Shown: positions 45,049 to 55,208 of the stretch, piece by piece
How positions within the stretch are numbered: the stretch's first letter is position 1
How the letters are laid out: every line of letters starts with the position of its first letter
Origin: Agrobacterium sp. a22-2
GTDB lineage: Bacteria > Pseudomonadota > Alphaproteobacteria > Rhizobiales > Rhizobiaceae
Reading direction: 5' to 3'
Assembly: GCF_012276985.1 (NCBI RefSeq)
Contig: NZ_JAAXMM010000009.1
Location: 62,001 to 126,000, forward strand
DNA: 64,000 nt
Notes under the pieces: generated by a model
Database searches by the model: none
The model's input: the letters and a program-made list of their open reading frames with translations, nothing else
Told to the model about the DNA's origin: nothing
Translations under genes and position numbers: made by a program

Positions 45049-45073
45049 GGAACCAATCCGCGGCTGAGCCGTT
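45049..45073 (+). promoter_or_regulatory. EcfG/RpoE2-type stress promoter of the 64-residue gene
   Basis: GGAAC (45049-45053) and CGTT (45070-45073) are 16 bases apart, equal to GGAAC-N18-TT. It ends 25 bases before the ATG at 45099, which leaves room for a short leader with the AGGGAGGG ribosome site. Confidence 0.6.
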
Positions 45074-45098
45074 TTTGCAGCCATAGGGAGGGACCATC

Positions 45099-45293
45099 AT
45101 GTTCGCACTGCTGACCGCCATTCGCCAGATGACACTCGAGACGCCGGACACCGGCACCTTTGCCGATGGGGTGACGAGCGTTCCCTCGCTCGACCTGCAG
45201 GCCCTGTCGCGCCAGGACCGGCGCAGCAATCCGCATGGACGCGACTACGGCATGGAGCGCAAGGTCAATCCTGACGTCATCGGCTACGTCTAA
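45099..45293 (+). CDS. Hypothetical 64-residue protein
   Basis: A short protein (starting FALLTAIRQMTLETPDTGTF) with no membrane segment, no cysteine and no recognised domain; the second half is charged and contains NPHGRDYGMERK. Evidence that it is a gene: a strong AGGGAGGG ribosome site six bases before ATG, a stress-type promoter match immediately upstream, and GC-rich third positions. It may be in the same general-stress regulon as the lipoprotein gene just before it. Function unknown. Confidence 0.6.
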   Translation: MFALLTAIRQMTLETPDTGTFADGVTSVPSLDLQALSRQDRRSNPHGRDYGMERKVNPDVIGYV

Positions 45294-45879
45294 TCGTCTC
45301 CAACCCGGCTGCGGTCCAGGGGATTGGAATTCATTCAGACGTAAACGAACCCGTCGCGCATGCAGGGCATCCCCATTGTGGCGTTTGCCCGCCTGTGCAG
45401 CACCTGTGCCAACAACCTCAGACCTCTATGCCTGCGCGCCTCCTGGCGGCGTCATTGTTGGGAACCGATTCTGCCGATCCGTGCGGATCGGCAGAACCTG
45501 CAGGACGTTCCCCTTCCGGGATTTCTCGATCAGTGCAGATACGATGATCGAGCCAAGCGGAAGGCCACCCGCAACGATGTCGACTCCCCTTGCACCAAGC
45601 CGCTGATTTTGTTGTATTTCATAATTTGTTGGGCGAAGCCGGCTCGGCGGTTTGCGTCGGCGCCCTATCTGCCGGGCGCCCGTGCATTACGATTATTTCA
45701 CTTTAATTTCAAAGCGATATGTGGGAGTTTACCGTCGCGTCGGCCTATCGTACTCCTTTCGGCCACTGCGCATTTATTTGTGTTTTCGTCGTTGGAAATT
45801 GACTACGGTCAATCCATTCCGGATCGATCCCGCCGATAAGAGCAAGCAAGTCAAGACGACAACCCAACATGGATTCCCA
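45294..45879. other. 586-base gap without a recognised gene, with a perfect hairpin
   Basis: No gene was recognised between the 64-residue gene and macA. It holds a perfect 12-bp stem with a four-base loop: TTCTGCCGATCC (45469-45480) and GGATCGGCAGAA (45485-45496), without a T-run. On the minus strand an open frame of roughly 75 codons ends with TAG at 45426 but has no start codon until near its end. The part nearest macA is AT-richer and probably holds its promoter. Confidence 0.5.
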
Positions 45880-47181
45880 ATGAGCAGCACTGGCGACATG
45901 CCCCCCTCTCCGGCACCCAAGGTCGAAACCGTCGACCTTGCCACGCTACTGGCGACGGCCAAGAAGCGTGGCGGCGGATCGCGCTGGCTGTGGCGGATTC
46001 TGAGCCTCGGCGCCATTGTGGCGATCGGCAGCGCCTATTACCTCTACAGCACCGGTGCGACCAACTACAGCTATACCACCTCCGCCGCCAAAACAGGCAA
46101 TCTGACCGTGATCGTGACGGCCACCGGTTCGGTGGAGCCGACGGTGCAGGTTGACGTGTCCAGCGAACAATCGGGCACGGTGCGCGAGGTTCTCGTCGAC
46201 TATAACAGCATGGTCAAGGAGAACGAGGTCGTCGCCCGGCTCGACACCGCCAAGCTCGAAGCCGACGTCAAGAGCAATCGGGCCAAGCTGCTGGGCGCCA
46301 AGGCGGCCGTCTCCAAGGCCGATGCCGACATGAAATCGGCCAAAGCCACCTTCGAGCGCCTGAAGACCCTGGTCGGCAGCCGCGTCTCGACACAGCAGGA
46401 CCTCGACGCCGCCGAGTATACCTATCAAGCTTCGGTCGCCACCAAGGAAAGCGCGGAGGCCGATGTGCTGTCGGCGGAAGCCGACCTGGAACTGGCCGAA
46501 GTTAATCTGTCCAAGGCGACGATCGTCTCGCCGATCGACGGTATCGTGCTGTCCAGGGATGTCGATCCCGGTGCCACGGTGGCCGCATCGCTGGAGGCGC
46601 CGACCCTCTTTACCATTGCCGGCGACCTCCGGCACATGGAGTTGCAGGTCGACATCGACGAGGCCGATGTCGGCCAGGTTGCCGTCGGTCAGAAGGCGAC
46701 CTTCACGGTCGACGCCTTTTCCGACATGCGCTTTCCCGCCGAAATCACCTCGATCCGCTATGCCTCCGAGACGGTCAACGATGTCGTCACCTATATGGGC
46801 ATTCTGGCCGTCGAGAACGACAAGCTGCTGTTGCGCCAGGGCATGACGGCAACGGCCGACATCACCGTGCAGGCCATCGAGAACGCCCTTCTGATCCCCA
46901 ATGCGGCGCTACGCTATTCGCCGCCCGATGCTGGGACGGCAGAGGGCGAGAGCCGCGGCGGTGGCGGCATGTTCAGCCTGTTTCGTCCGCCGCGCACGGG
47001 TTCGATCTCGGCGCCCGAGCCGGAAGGCAGTGAGCGGACGGTCTGGGTGCTGCGCAATGGCGTGCCGACAGCCGTCAATATCGAGATCGGCTCCAGCGAC
47101 GGGCAGAATACGGTCGTTACCAAGGGCGAGCTTGTCGAGGGCGAACTTTTGATCACCGATGCCTCGGAAAAGAGCGGCTGA
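45880..47181 (+). CDS. macA: MacA-type periplasmic adaptor (HlyD family)
   Basis: A 433-residue membrane-fusion protein of a tripartite efflux system. One membrane segment near residues 40-60 (WRILSLGAIVAIGSAYYLY) anchors it; then a lipoyl half-domain (VSSEQSGTVREVLVDYNSMVKENEVVARLD), a long alpha-helical hairpin rich in Ala/Lys/Glu, the second lipoyl half (IVSPIDGIVLSRDVDPGATV) and beta-barrel domains. The insertion GEGESRGGGGMF-like near residue 350 is loop-like. It binds MacB and an outer-membrane channel. ATG 45880 is used; a longer frame upstream is not supported. First gene of the macA-macB operon. Confidence 0.88.
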   Translation: MSSTGDMPPSPAPKVETVDLATLLATAKKRGGGSRWLWRILSLGAIVAIGSAYYLYSTGATNYSYTTSAAKTGNLTVIVTATGSVEPTVQVDVSSEQSGTVREVLVDYNSMVKENEVVARLDTAKLEADVKSNRAKLLGAKAAVSKADADMKSAKATFERLKTLVGSRVSTQQDLDAAEYTYQASVATKESAEADVLSAEADLELAEVNLSKATIVSPIDGIVLSRDVDPGATVAASLEAPTLFTIAGDLRHMELQVDIDEADVGQVAVGQKATFTVDAFSDMRFPAEITSIRYASETVNDVVTYMGILAVENDKLLLRQGMTATADITVQAIENALLIPNAALRYSPPDAGTAEGESRGGGGMFSLFRPPRTGSISAPEPEGSERTVWVLRNGVPTAVNIEIGSSDGQNTVVTKGELVEGELLITDASEKSG

Positions 47182-47186
47182 TCGCC

Positions 47187-47903
47187 ATGGCACCCCCTCC
47201 CCTTATCGAATTGCAGCAGGTCTCGAAGGTCTATGGTACCGGCGAGGCGACCATTCATGCGCTCGACCGGGTCGACCTGGTGATCGAGAAGCACGAATTC
47301 GTCGCCATCATGGGGCCATCCGGCTCCGGCAAGTCGACCGCGATGAACATTATCGGCTGCCTCGACGTGCCGTCGTCCGGCGAATACCTGTTCCAGGGCA
47401 TCAAGACTTCCGAGTTCGATCGCGGCCAGCATACGCTGCTGCGCCGGCATATGCTCGGTTTCGTGTTCCAGGGGTTCAATCTTCTGGCCCGCACCTCGGC
47501 GGTCGAGAATGTCGAACTGCCGCTGGTCTATCGCGGCATGGAGGCGCGGGAACGACGGCGGCTGGCGACCATCGCGCTGGCGCAGGTCGGCCTTGCCGGC
47601 CGCGAAAACCACACGACGCAGCAGCTGTCCGGCGGTCAGCAGCAGCGCGTCGCCATTGCGCGGGCAATCGTCACCAGCCCGGCCGTGCTGCTCGCCGACG
47701 AGCCGACCGGCAATCTCGACACCAAGACCAGCAAGGAAATCATGGAACTGATCACCGGGCTCAACCGCGACCATGGCATCACCGTGATCATGGTGACGCA
47801 TGAGGACGACATTGCCGCCTATGCCAGGCGCAACCTGCGCTTCGTCGATGGGCGCCTGCAGTCCGACAGCCAGAACGACAAGGTCGCAGCCCATGTTCTA
47901 TGA
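47187..47903 (+). CDS. macB: MacB-type ABC transporter ATP-binding protein
   Basis: A 238-residue ATPase of the MacB/LolD group. Walker A is GPSGSGKST, the Q-loop region VFQGFNLLART, the signature LSGGQQQRVAIARAI and Walker B VLLADEPTGNLDT. In E. coli MacB the ATPase and permease are one chain; here they are separate genes, overlapping by 11 bases. It drives mechanotransmission rather than direct membrane transport, exporting macrolides, peptides or lipids through MacA and an outer-membrane channel. It starts five bases after macA. Confidence 0.9.
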   Translation: MAPPPLIELQQVSKVYGTGEATIHALDRVDLVIEKHEFVAIMGPSGSGKSTAMNIIGCLDVPSSGEYLFQGIKTSEFDRGQHTLLRRHMLGFVFQGFNLLARTSAVENVELPLVYRGMEARERRRLATIALAQVGLAGRENHTTQQLSGGQQQRVAIARAIVTSPAVLLADEPTGNLDTKTSKEIMELITGLNRDHGITVIMVTHEDDIAAYARRNLRFVDGRLQSDSQNDKVAAHVL

Positions 47904-49098
47904 GACGATCAAGCTGGCGCTGCGCGCCATCAGCCGCAACATGCTACGCTCCTTCCTCACCGTGCTCGGCGTGGTGATCGGCGTGGCTGCGGTCATTGCC
48001 ATGGTGACGATCGGCAATGGCACGACGGCGCAGGTTTCGGCCGAAATCTCCAAGCTCGGCACCAATCTGCTGTTCGTGCGGCCCGGGCAGTTCGGGCCGG
48101 GGCGCGCCAGTACCGAAGCCAAGAAATTCACCGAGCGCGACATCGAGGCGGTCAAGAACCAGATCAACGGCCTGCGCGCCACCGCCGGCGTCAACCAATC
48201 GACGCAGACGGTCATTTTCGGCGGCGAGAGCCATTCGACGACAGTGACCGGCACGACCGGCGACTATTTTATCGCCCAGGATTGGACCATCAAGAGCGGT
48301 CGGACGTTCCTGGCATCCGAGGAGCGCGGCGGCCAGGCCGTCTGCGTGATCGGCGAGACGGTCAAAAGCGAGCTCTTCGGCTCGACACCGGCCATCGAGC
48401 AGAACCTGCGGGTCGGCAGCGTCTCCTGCGAGGTGATCGGCATTCTGGCGGAGAAGGGCCAGAGCAGCATGGGCAGCGACCAGGACGATATCGTCGTCAT
48501 GCCGCTCAAGGTCTTTCAACGGCGGATCGGCGGCTCGAACGAGGTGTCGAGCATGGTGCTGTCTGCCAATGACGGCGTTTCGACCTCCAAGGTGCAGGCC
48601 GACGTGGAACGGCTGCTGCGCGAGCGGCGCAAGATCATCGCAGGCCGCGAAGACGATTTTACCGTCAACGACATGACCCAGATGGCAGCAACCCTGACCG
48701 GCACCACGACGCTGATGACCGGCCTGCTCGGGGCAGTGGCCGCCGTCAGCCTGCTGGTCGGCGGCATCGGCATCATGAACATCATGCTGGTCTCGGTGAC
48801 CGAGCGCACCCGCGAGATCGGCATCCGGCTGGCAATCGGCGCCGTCGAACAACAGGTGCTGATGCAGTTCCTGGTCGAGGCGGTGACGCTGTCGGTGTTC
48901 GGCGGCGTGGTCGGCATCCTGCTCGGCCTCGGCCTTGCCTATACGGCCGTCACCCTTCTGAGCGTGCCCTTCGTGGCAAGCCCCTCGGTCATCCTGCTGG
49001 CCTTTGCCTTCTCGGCGGCGATCGGCATGATCTTCGGCTATTTCCCGGCCCGGCGGGCGGCACAACTCAACCCGATCGAGGCTCTGCGGCACGAATAA
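47893..49098 (+). CDS. MacB-type ABC transporter permease (FtsX domain)
   Basis: A 401-residue permease with four membrane segments: one at about residues 20-42 (FLTVLGVVIGVAAVIAMVTIG), a large periplasmic MacB-type domain, and three near the C-terminus (LMTGLLGAVAAVSLLVGGIGIMNI to FSAAIGMIFGYFPARRAAQL). TERTREIGIRLAIGAV and the final LNPIEALRHE are family hallmarks. ATG 47893 overlaps the end of the ATPase gene. Substrate unknown; macrolides, antimicrobial peptides or siderophore-like molecules are possible for this group. Confidence 0.9.
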   Translation: MFYETIKLALRAISRNMLRSFLTVLGVVIGVAAVIAMVTIGNGTTAQVSAEISKLGTNLLFVRPGQFGPGRASTEAKKFTERDIEAVKNQINGLRATAGVNQSTQTVIFGGESHSTTVTGTTGDYFIAQDWTIKSGRTFLASEERGGQAVCVIGETVKSELFGSTPAIEQNLRVGSVSCEVIGILAEKGQSSMGSDQDDIVVMPLKVFQRRIGGSNEVSSMVLSANDGVSTSKVQADVERLLRERRKIIAGREDDFTVNDMTQMAATLTGTTTLMTGLLGAVAAVSLLVGGIGIMNIMLVSVTERTREIGIRLAIGAVEQQVLMQFLVEAVTLSVFGGVVGILLGLGLAYTAVTLLSVPFVASPSVILLAFAFSAAIGMIFGYFPARRAAQLNPIEALRHE

Positions 49099-49184
49099 GC
49101 CATTGGGTTTTCTGTTTCGTCTGCAACTTATCGAGGCGCGCTGTGATGGCGCGAACCATCTGTCTCCTGTGGTCCATGGCTTCA

Positions 49185-49241
49185 GATATATCAGTGAAGT
49201 TTGCTATCCTAAACCCGCCATGCGATAATGTGATATATTAG
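49185..49241 (+). promoter_or_regulatory. GATATAT(C/T)AG boxes upstream of the GntR gene
   Basis: GATATATCAG (49185-49194) and GATATATTAG (49232-49241) form two near-identical sites about 47 bases apart, upstream of the ribosome site GGGAGG and the start at 49256. They may be autoregulatory operators of the GntR protein; this is inference. Confidence 0.4.
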
Positions 49242-49255
49242 AAACGGGAGGCGAC

Positions 49256-49879
49256 ATGGCCGGTCCGCACCAATCGCAGAGCCACCTGGCCTATCGGGCC
49301 CTGGAGCACCTGATCGTCACCCTGAAGCTTGCGCCGGGCGCCCTTGTGAATGAACGCGAGTTGATCGAGCGGTCCGGCCACGGACGAACGCCGGTGCGCG
49401 AAGCGATCCAGAAGTTGGAATGGCAGGGTTTGATCCTGATCCGGCCGCGCGTCGGGCTGCAGATCGCCGAGATCCATGCGGAAGACCACCAGCAGATCAT
49501 GGCGGTCCGCAGCAAGCTGGAACCCCTGGCTGCCGGCCTTGCAGCCGCCTCCGCGACGGGGGAACAACGGGCGGCGCTCGTCGAGTGCGCCAAGGCCATG
49601 ACGGGGGCTGCGGCCGGCGGTGATATCGACGGGTTCCTGGCCGCCGACAAGCTGTTCGACGAGATCCTGGAATGCGCCTGTCCCAATGCATTCCTGATCG
49701 CCGCCCTGCAGCCGCTACAGACCCATTCGCGCCGGCTGTGGTATGCGCAGGCGACGCTGGAGAAGATGGATCGTTCCGTGGCGCTGCATGTCGGCGTCAT
49801 CCGCGCCATCCAGCAAGGCGACGCGAGCCTGGCGCAATCGGCCATGGAAAACCTGATCGGCTATCTCTCGGAGGCGTAA
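49256..49879 (+). CDS. GntR-family (FCD) transcriptional regulator
   Basis: A 207-residue regulator. The N-terminal winged helix has AYRALEHLIVTLKLAPGALVNERELIERSGHGRTPVREAIQKLEWQGL, and the C-terminal FCD domain is helical with metal/ligand-type residues (DKLFDEILECA, HSRRLWY, HVGVIRAI). It responds to an unknown small carboxylate or sugar acid. It has its own promoter and is not in an operon; the nearest genes are macB and fpr, neither an obvious target. Two GATATAT boxes upstream suggest autoregulation. Confidence 0.88.
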   Translation: MAGPHQSQSHLAYRALEHLIVTLKLAPGALVNERELIERSGHGRTPVREAIQKLEWQGLILIRPRVGLQIAEIHAEDHQQIMAVRSKLEPLAAGLAAASATGEQRAALVECAKAMTGAAAGGDIDGFLAADKLFDEILECACPNAFLIAALQPLQTHSRRLWYAQATLEKMDRSVALHVGVIRAIQQGDASLAQSAMENLIGYLSEA

Positions 49880-49942
49880 GGGGGTGAGCGTTTGCTGATA
49901 CACCGAACACCCCTCGCTCCAGACGAGAAAGGGACGGCATTT

Positions 49943-50048
49943 CGTCACCCTCGGGCTTGTCCCGAGGGTCTGCTGCCGAGCGTCATGAATTGAACTTGGC
50001 TGTGAAATCCGACGGTTGCAGATGCTCGGCACAAGGCCGAGCATGACG
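49943..50048. repeat. Palindromic repeat element with 31-base inverted ends
   Basis: A 106-bp block bounded by CGTCA and TGACG. The left end CGTCACCCTCGGGCTTGTCC and the reverse complement of the right end (CGTCATGCTCGGCCTTGTGC) match at most positions over 31 bases, and each end is itself a hairpin (CCCTCGGG/CCCGAGGG and ATGCTCGGC/GCCGAGCAT). It encodes nothing and looks like a MITE-like or REP-like dispersed element. Confidence 0.65.
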
Positions 50049-50132
50049 TCGCAGAACAACAGCGGCCTGCCATCAAACCAAGCCCGGCTTTTCCGCCGGG
50101 CTCGCCTCGCTTACATCCTGGACCGATGACGC

Positions 50133-50945
50133 TTAGCCGACGAAGGCGCGTTCGATGACGAATTCGGCGGGCTTGTTGTTGGCGCCTTCGGTCAGCCCGG
50201 CCTTTTCAAGGGCTGCCTTGGTGTCCTTCAGCATGGCGGTCGAGCCGCAGATCATGCCACGGTCGACGGTGGGGTCGAGCGGCGGCAGGCCGAGATCGGC
50301 AAACAGCTTGCCATTGGCGATCAGGTCGGTGATGCGACCCTTGAACGGATAATCCTCGCGGGTCACCGTCGCATAGTGCTTGAGCTTGTCGCCGACGATT
50401 TCGCTGAGCATCTCGTCGGCCTTGATTTCCTCGATGAGGTCGAAGCCGTATTTCAGTTCCGCCACCTCACGGCAGGTGTGGGTCAGGATGACCTCTTCGA
50501 ATTTCTCATAGGTTTCCGGATCGCGGATCAGGCTGGCAAACGGCGCGATGCCGGTGCCGGTCGAGAACATATAGAGGCGCCTGCCCGGCGTCAGGGCGTC
50601 CAGCACCAGCGTGCCGGTCGGCTTCTTGCGCATCAGCACCCGGTCGCCCGGCTGGATGCGTTGCAGATGCTGGGTCAGCGGGCCGTTCGGCACCTTGATC
50701 GAGAAGAATTCCAACTCCTCGTCCCAGGACGGGCTGGCGATCGAATAGGCGCGATAGATCGGCTTACCCTCGACCATCAGCCCGATCATGGCGAACTCGC
50801 CGGAGCGGAAGCGGAAACCGGCCGGTCTGGTCATGCGGAAGCGGAACAGATGGTCGGTATAATGGGTGACGCTGAGCACGGTTTCGGCGTAGACGCCTTC
50901 CGGCACGATCAGTTCGGCTGTCTCGGTCTTGGCTGGAGCATTCAT
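50133..50945 (-). CDS. fpr: Ferredoxin--NADP reductase
   Basis: A 270-residue FAD flavoenzyme of the bacterial FPR class, moving electrons between NADPH and ferredoxin or flavodoxin. FAD-binding RAYSIASPSWDEELEF is at about residues 64-79, the pyrophosphate loop is VPNGPLTQHL, and NADP-binding residues are FSTGTGIAPFASLIRD and CGSTAMLKD; the C-terminal FVIERAFVG is typical of Rhizobiales. It lies downstream of the sulfite reductase operon on the same strand, 219 bases after DUF934, and could supply its electrons. Own transcription is likely because of a terminator-like structure between. Confidence 0.94.
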   Translation of the reverse strand: MNAPAKTETAELIVPEGVYAETVLSVTHYTDHLFRFRMTRPAGFRFRSGEFAMIGLMVEGKPIYRAYSIASPSWDEELEFFSIKVPNGPLTQHLQRIQPGDRVLMRKKPTGTLVLDALTPGRRLYMFSTGTGIAPFASLIRDPETYEKFEEVILTHTCREVAELKYGFDLIEEIKADEMLSEIVGDKLKHYATVTREDYPFKGRITDLIANGKLFADLGLPPLDPTVDRGMICGSTAMLKDTKAALEKAGLTEGANNKPAEFVIERAFVG

Positions 50946-51102
50946 GCGCGGTCAGTTCCTCAAACGTATGGCTTGCATCTTGGGGGCACGGCGGAATGTT
51001 GAACCCTTGCCGAAAGTTTCCCGATGCTTCAAGAGGGCAATTGCAGGATCATGGCCCGTTTGCCGGATCCTGATCTAATTTTGCAGGGCAACATGCCCGA
51101 AA

Positions 51103-51139
51103 GGCGGCCGCTGCTCTTTGACTTCCGTCAACGGCCGCC
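51103..51139 (-). terminator. Terminator-like structure after the cys operon
   Basis: GGCGGCCG (51103-51110) pairs with CGGCCGCC (51132-51139) with an inner TTGAC-GGAA-GTCAA hairpin inside the loop, 25 bases after the DUF934 stop on the minus strand. Only a short T-stretch follows (TTTC), so strength is uncertain. Confidence 0.5.
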
Positions 51140-51164
51140 ATTTACATAGCGATATTTTAATATT

Positions 51165-51671
51165 TTATACAGCCGCCCGCCGGCGCCAGCTATAGGCACC
51201 TGCCTCGCCATCACCGCGGGCAGCGGGCTGATAGTGCTCGGCAATGCCGGTCAGGTGGCGGTCGGCCAGACGCTTCAGCGCCGTGGCATTGGTCACGGCG
51301 AAACTGTCGAAACCGGTGCGCTGCATCAGCGGGATCTGGTCGATCAGCACGTCGCCGACGGCGCGCAACTCGCCCTGATAGCCGAGACGGTCACGCAACA
51401 GCGAGGCCTGGCTGAAGCCGCGGCCGTCGTTGAAGGCGGGAAAGGCGACGGCCACCAGCGCCAGGCGGTCCAGATGCGGCGCCAGGCGCCTGACATCGTC
51501 GGCCGGCTTCAGCAGCACGCCGAAATCGCCGTCATTGGTGTCGCTGGCTGCTGCCAGGAAAGCCTCAAGGTCCAGCAGCGGGCGCTGCCCCTCGCCGGCC
51601 TTCTGCTCGTCGGTCTCGACAATCCAGGCATCGCTGTCGGCAAAGCCGTTTTCGGTCCAGATACGGGTCAT
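51165..51671 (-). CDS. DUF934 family protein of the sulfite-reduction operon
   Basis: A 168-residue DUF934 protein. It begins MTRIWTENGFADSDAW and has the family core LAVVAVAFPAF-like (LALVAVAFPAFNDGRGFSQASLLRDRLGYQGELRAVGDVLIDQIPLMQRTGFDSF). The family is found almost only beside sulfite or nitrite reductase genes and is thought to assist that enzyme, but no activity is established. ATG at 51671 follows the cysI stop by ten bases; a longer frame overlapping cysI is not supported. Last gene of the operon. Confidence 0.85.
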   Translation of the reverse strand: MTRIWTENGFADSDAWIVETDEQKAGEGQRPLLDLEAFLAAASDTNDGDFGVLLKPADDVRRLAPHLDRLALVAVAFPAFNDGRGFSQASLLRDRLGYQGELRAVGDVLIDQIPLMQRTGFDSFAVTNATALKRLADRHLTGIAEHYQPAARGDGEAGAYSWRRRAAV

Positions 51672-51681
51672 GTCAGGCTCC

Positions 51682-53352
<1,671 letters not shown>

Positions 53353-53360
53353 GATGTTCC

Positions 53361-53681
53361 TCAGGCAGCGATAAAGTCGGGATCGGCAAAGCCGTGTCCC
53401 TCGGCATAGGCCATGGTCGGCCCTTCGGCGCGAATGCGTTCCCGCAGCCGCAGCGGATGCAGACGGCCATTGCGTTCTTCCACATCGATGACATTGACGT
53501 CGACGACGAGATTGTCGGCCAGCGCCTGCTTGCCGGTTGCCTCAAGGGCCGCCACGGCTTCCGGATGGCGGGCGACCAGGGCATCCTGCAGCTTCTCATT
53601 CCACTGGCCAGCGGCATCGAGCCAGACGGCGATACCGTCGGTCAGGCGATTTGCGGTCAGGACTTTCTCTGCCATCTTCAA
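53361..53681 (-). CDS. DUF2849 family protein of the sulfite-reduction operon
   Basis: A 106-residue protein of the DUF2849 family, starting AEKVLTANRLTDGIAVWLDAAGQWNEKLQDALVA and containing VVDVNVIDVEERNGRLHPLRLRERIRAEGPT. The family is almost always next to cysI in Rhizobiales and its role is unknown, perhaps an enzyme accessory. Its ATG overlaps the cysG stop by four bases (ATGA) and its stop TGA is followed within ten bases by cysI, preceded by GAGGAA. Confidence 0.85.
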   Translation of the reverse strand: MKMAEKVLTANRLTDGIAVWLDAAGQWNEKLQDALVARHPEAVAALEATGKQALADNLVVDVNVIDVEERNGRLHPLRLRERIRAEGPTMAYAEGHGFADPDFIAA

Positions 53682-55120
53682 TAATTCCTCAACACTACAG
53701 GCGCGTTTGACGCGGCGCCATTCAACGGCTGCGAGCGGCTGAAATCGGCACCTGCCACCGCATCGCCGATAATCACCATGACCGGGCCGGTCAGTTCAAC
53801 CCGGGCTTCAAGACCCGGCAGTTCCTTCAACGTACCATGCAGCAGGCGCTTGTCCTGCCGGCCGGCATTCTCGACGATCGCCACCGTGGTGTCTTCGGCA
53901 AGACCTGCCGCCATCAGCCGCTCGGCGACCGAGGCCGCAACGGTGCGGCCCATATAGACGGCAACCGTTGCGCCCGAAAGAGCAAGGCTGGCCCAATCTG
54001 GAAGAATGTCGCCGGTCAGATCATGGCCCGTGGTGAAGACCAGCGAGGAGGCAACACCGCGCAGGGTCAGCGGCAGTTCGAAATCCGCAGCGGCAGCCAG
54101 CGCCGAGGTGATGCCCGGCACGATCTCGTAAGGGATCTCGGCATCGCGCAATGCCGTCATTTCTTCCGCCGCCCGGCCGAAGACCAGCGGATCACCTGAC
54201 TTCAGCCGCACGACGCGCTTGCCTTCGCGGCCGAGTTCAACGAGCAGATCGTTGATCTCATCCTGCGATTTCGAATGGCAGCCCTTGCGCTTGCCAACCG
54301 GAATGCGGGTCGCATCGCGGCGGCCCATGTCAACGACGGCCTGCGGCACCAGCGCGTCATAGACGATGACATCGGCCTCCATCAGCAGGCGATGGGCGCG
54401 CAGCGTCAGCAGGTCTTCGGCACCCGGTCCGGCGCCGACCAGGAAGACCCGGCCGATCGGCCGACGCGCGCCGGCCAGCATCAGCATGGTGGCGCCACGA
54501 CGGGCTTCCGCGATGTCGCCTTTTTCGACGGCATCGGCAATATCGCCCTTGAAGAACGAGCGCCAGAACAGACGGCGGCCGACGCCACGGGGGATGAGGC
54601 GGTCGACGGCGGAGCGATAGTCTTCCGCCAACCGGCCGAGGCGACCGAGCGAGCGCGGCAGGCGACGATCGATCTCGGCACGGATCATCTGCGCCAGAAC
54701 CGGTCCCGCACCTTCGGTGCCGATGGCAATGGCGATCGGGGCGCGATTGACCAGTGCGGGCGTGTAGAAATCGCAATAATCCGGCTGGTCGACGGCATTG
54801 GCCGGAATGCGCTCAGAGCGGGCTGCCAAAACGATCTCGCGATCGGCCTCAGCATCGCCGGTCGCGGCAAATACCAAGCTGGCGCCCTGCACCTGTTCGG
54901 GTGAAAAGTCGCGGTTGTCGATCTCGATGTCGTGGCGTGTCAGAAGGGCCGCGTAGGAGGCGATCGGATTTTGCGTGAAGGCGACGATGCGTGCCGAGGT
55001 ATTGCGCAGCAGCCGCGCCTTGGCATAGGCCTCGTCGCCATCGCCGAACACCGCCGCCACCTGGCCGGCGATGCGGAAGAAGGCCGGGAACACGGCAAGC
55101 TGATGATCGGATGCGGACAC
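53678..55120 (-). CDS. cysG: Siroheme synthase CysG
   Basis: A 480-residue fused enzyme that makes siroheme from uroporphyrinogen III. The N-terminal third (precorrin-2 dehydrogenase/ferrochelatase) has VAAVFGDGDEAYAKARLL and ANAVDQPDYCDFYTPALVNR. The C-terminal uroporphyrinogen methyltransferase starts at about residue 230 with VFLVGAGPGAEDLLTLRAHRLL and has RLKSGDPLVFGRAAEE and PGITSALAAAA. It begins with GTG at 55120. It is the first gene of cysG-DUF2849-cysI-DUF934, supplying the cofactor for the reductase. A long imperfect hairpin lies in its upstream region. Confidence 0.93.
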   Translation of the reverse strand: MSASDHQLAVFPAFFRIAGQVAAVFGDGDEAYAKARLLRNTSARIVAFTQNPIASYAALLTRHDIEIDNRDFSPEQVQGASLVFAATGDAEADREIVLAARSERIPANAVDQPDYCDFYTPALVNRAPIAIAIGTEGAGPVLAQMIRAEIDRRLPRSLGRLGRLAEDYRSAVDRLIPRGVGRRLFWRSFFKGDIADAVEKGDIAEARRGATMLMLAGARRPIGRVFLVGAGPGAEDLLTLRAHRLLMEADVIVYDALVPQAVVDMGRRDATRIPVGKRKGCHSKSQDEINDLLVELGREGKRVVRLKSGDPLVFGRAAEEMTALRDAEIPYEIVPGITSALAAAADFELPLTLRGVASSLVFTTGHDLTGDILPDWASLALSGATVAVYMGRTVAASVAERLMAAGLAEDTTVAIVENAGRQDKRLLHGTLKELPGLEARVELTGPVMVIIGDAVAGADFSRSQPLNGAASNAPVVLRNY

Positions 55121-55208
55121 GGGCTCAATCCTTTAGCGATTGGCAGGATAATGGCTAATTCTTGGGATAAATTGAAGAAACAGAAATTCCCCCACCTCTA
55201 CCGCGGGA

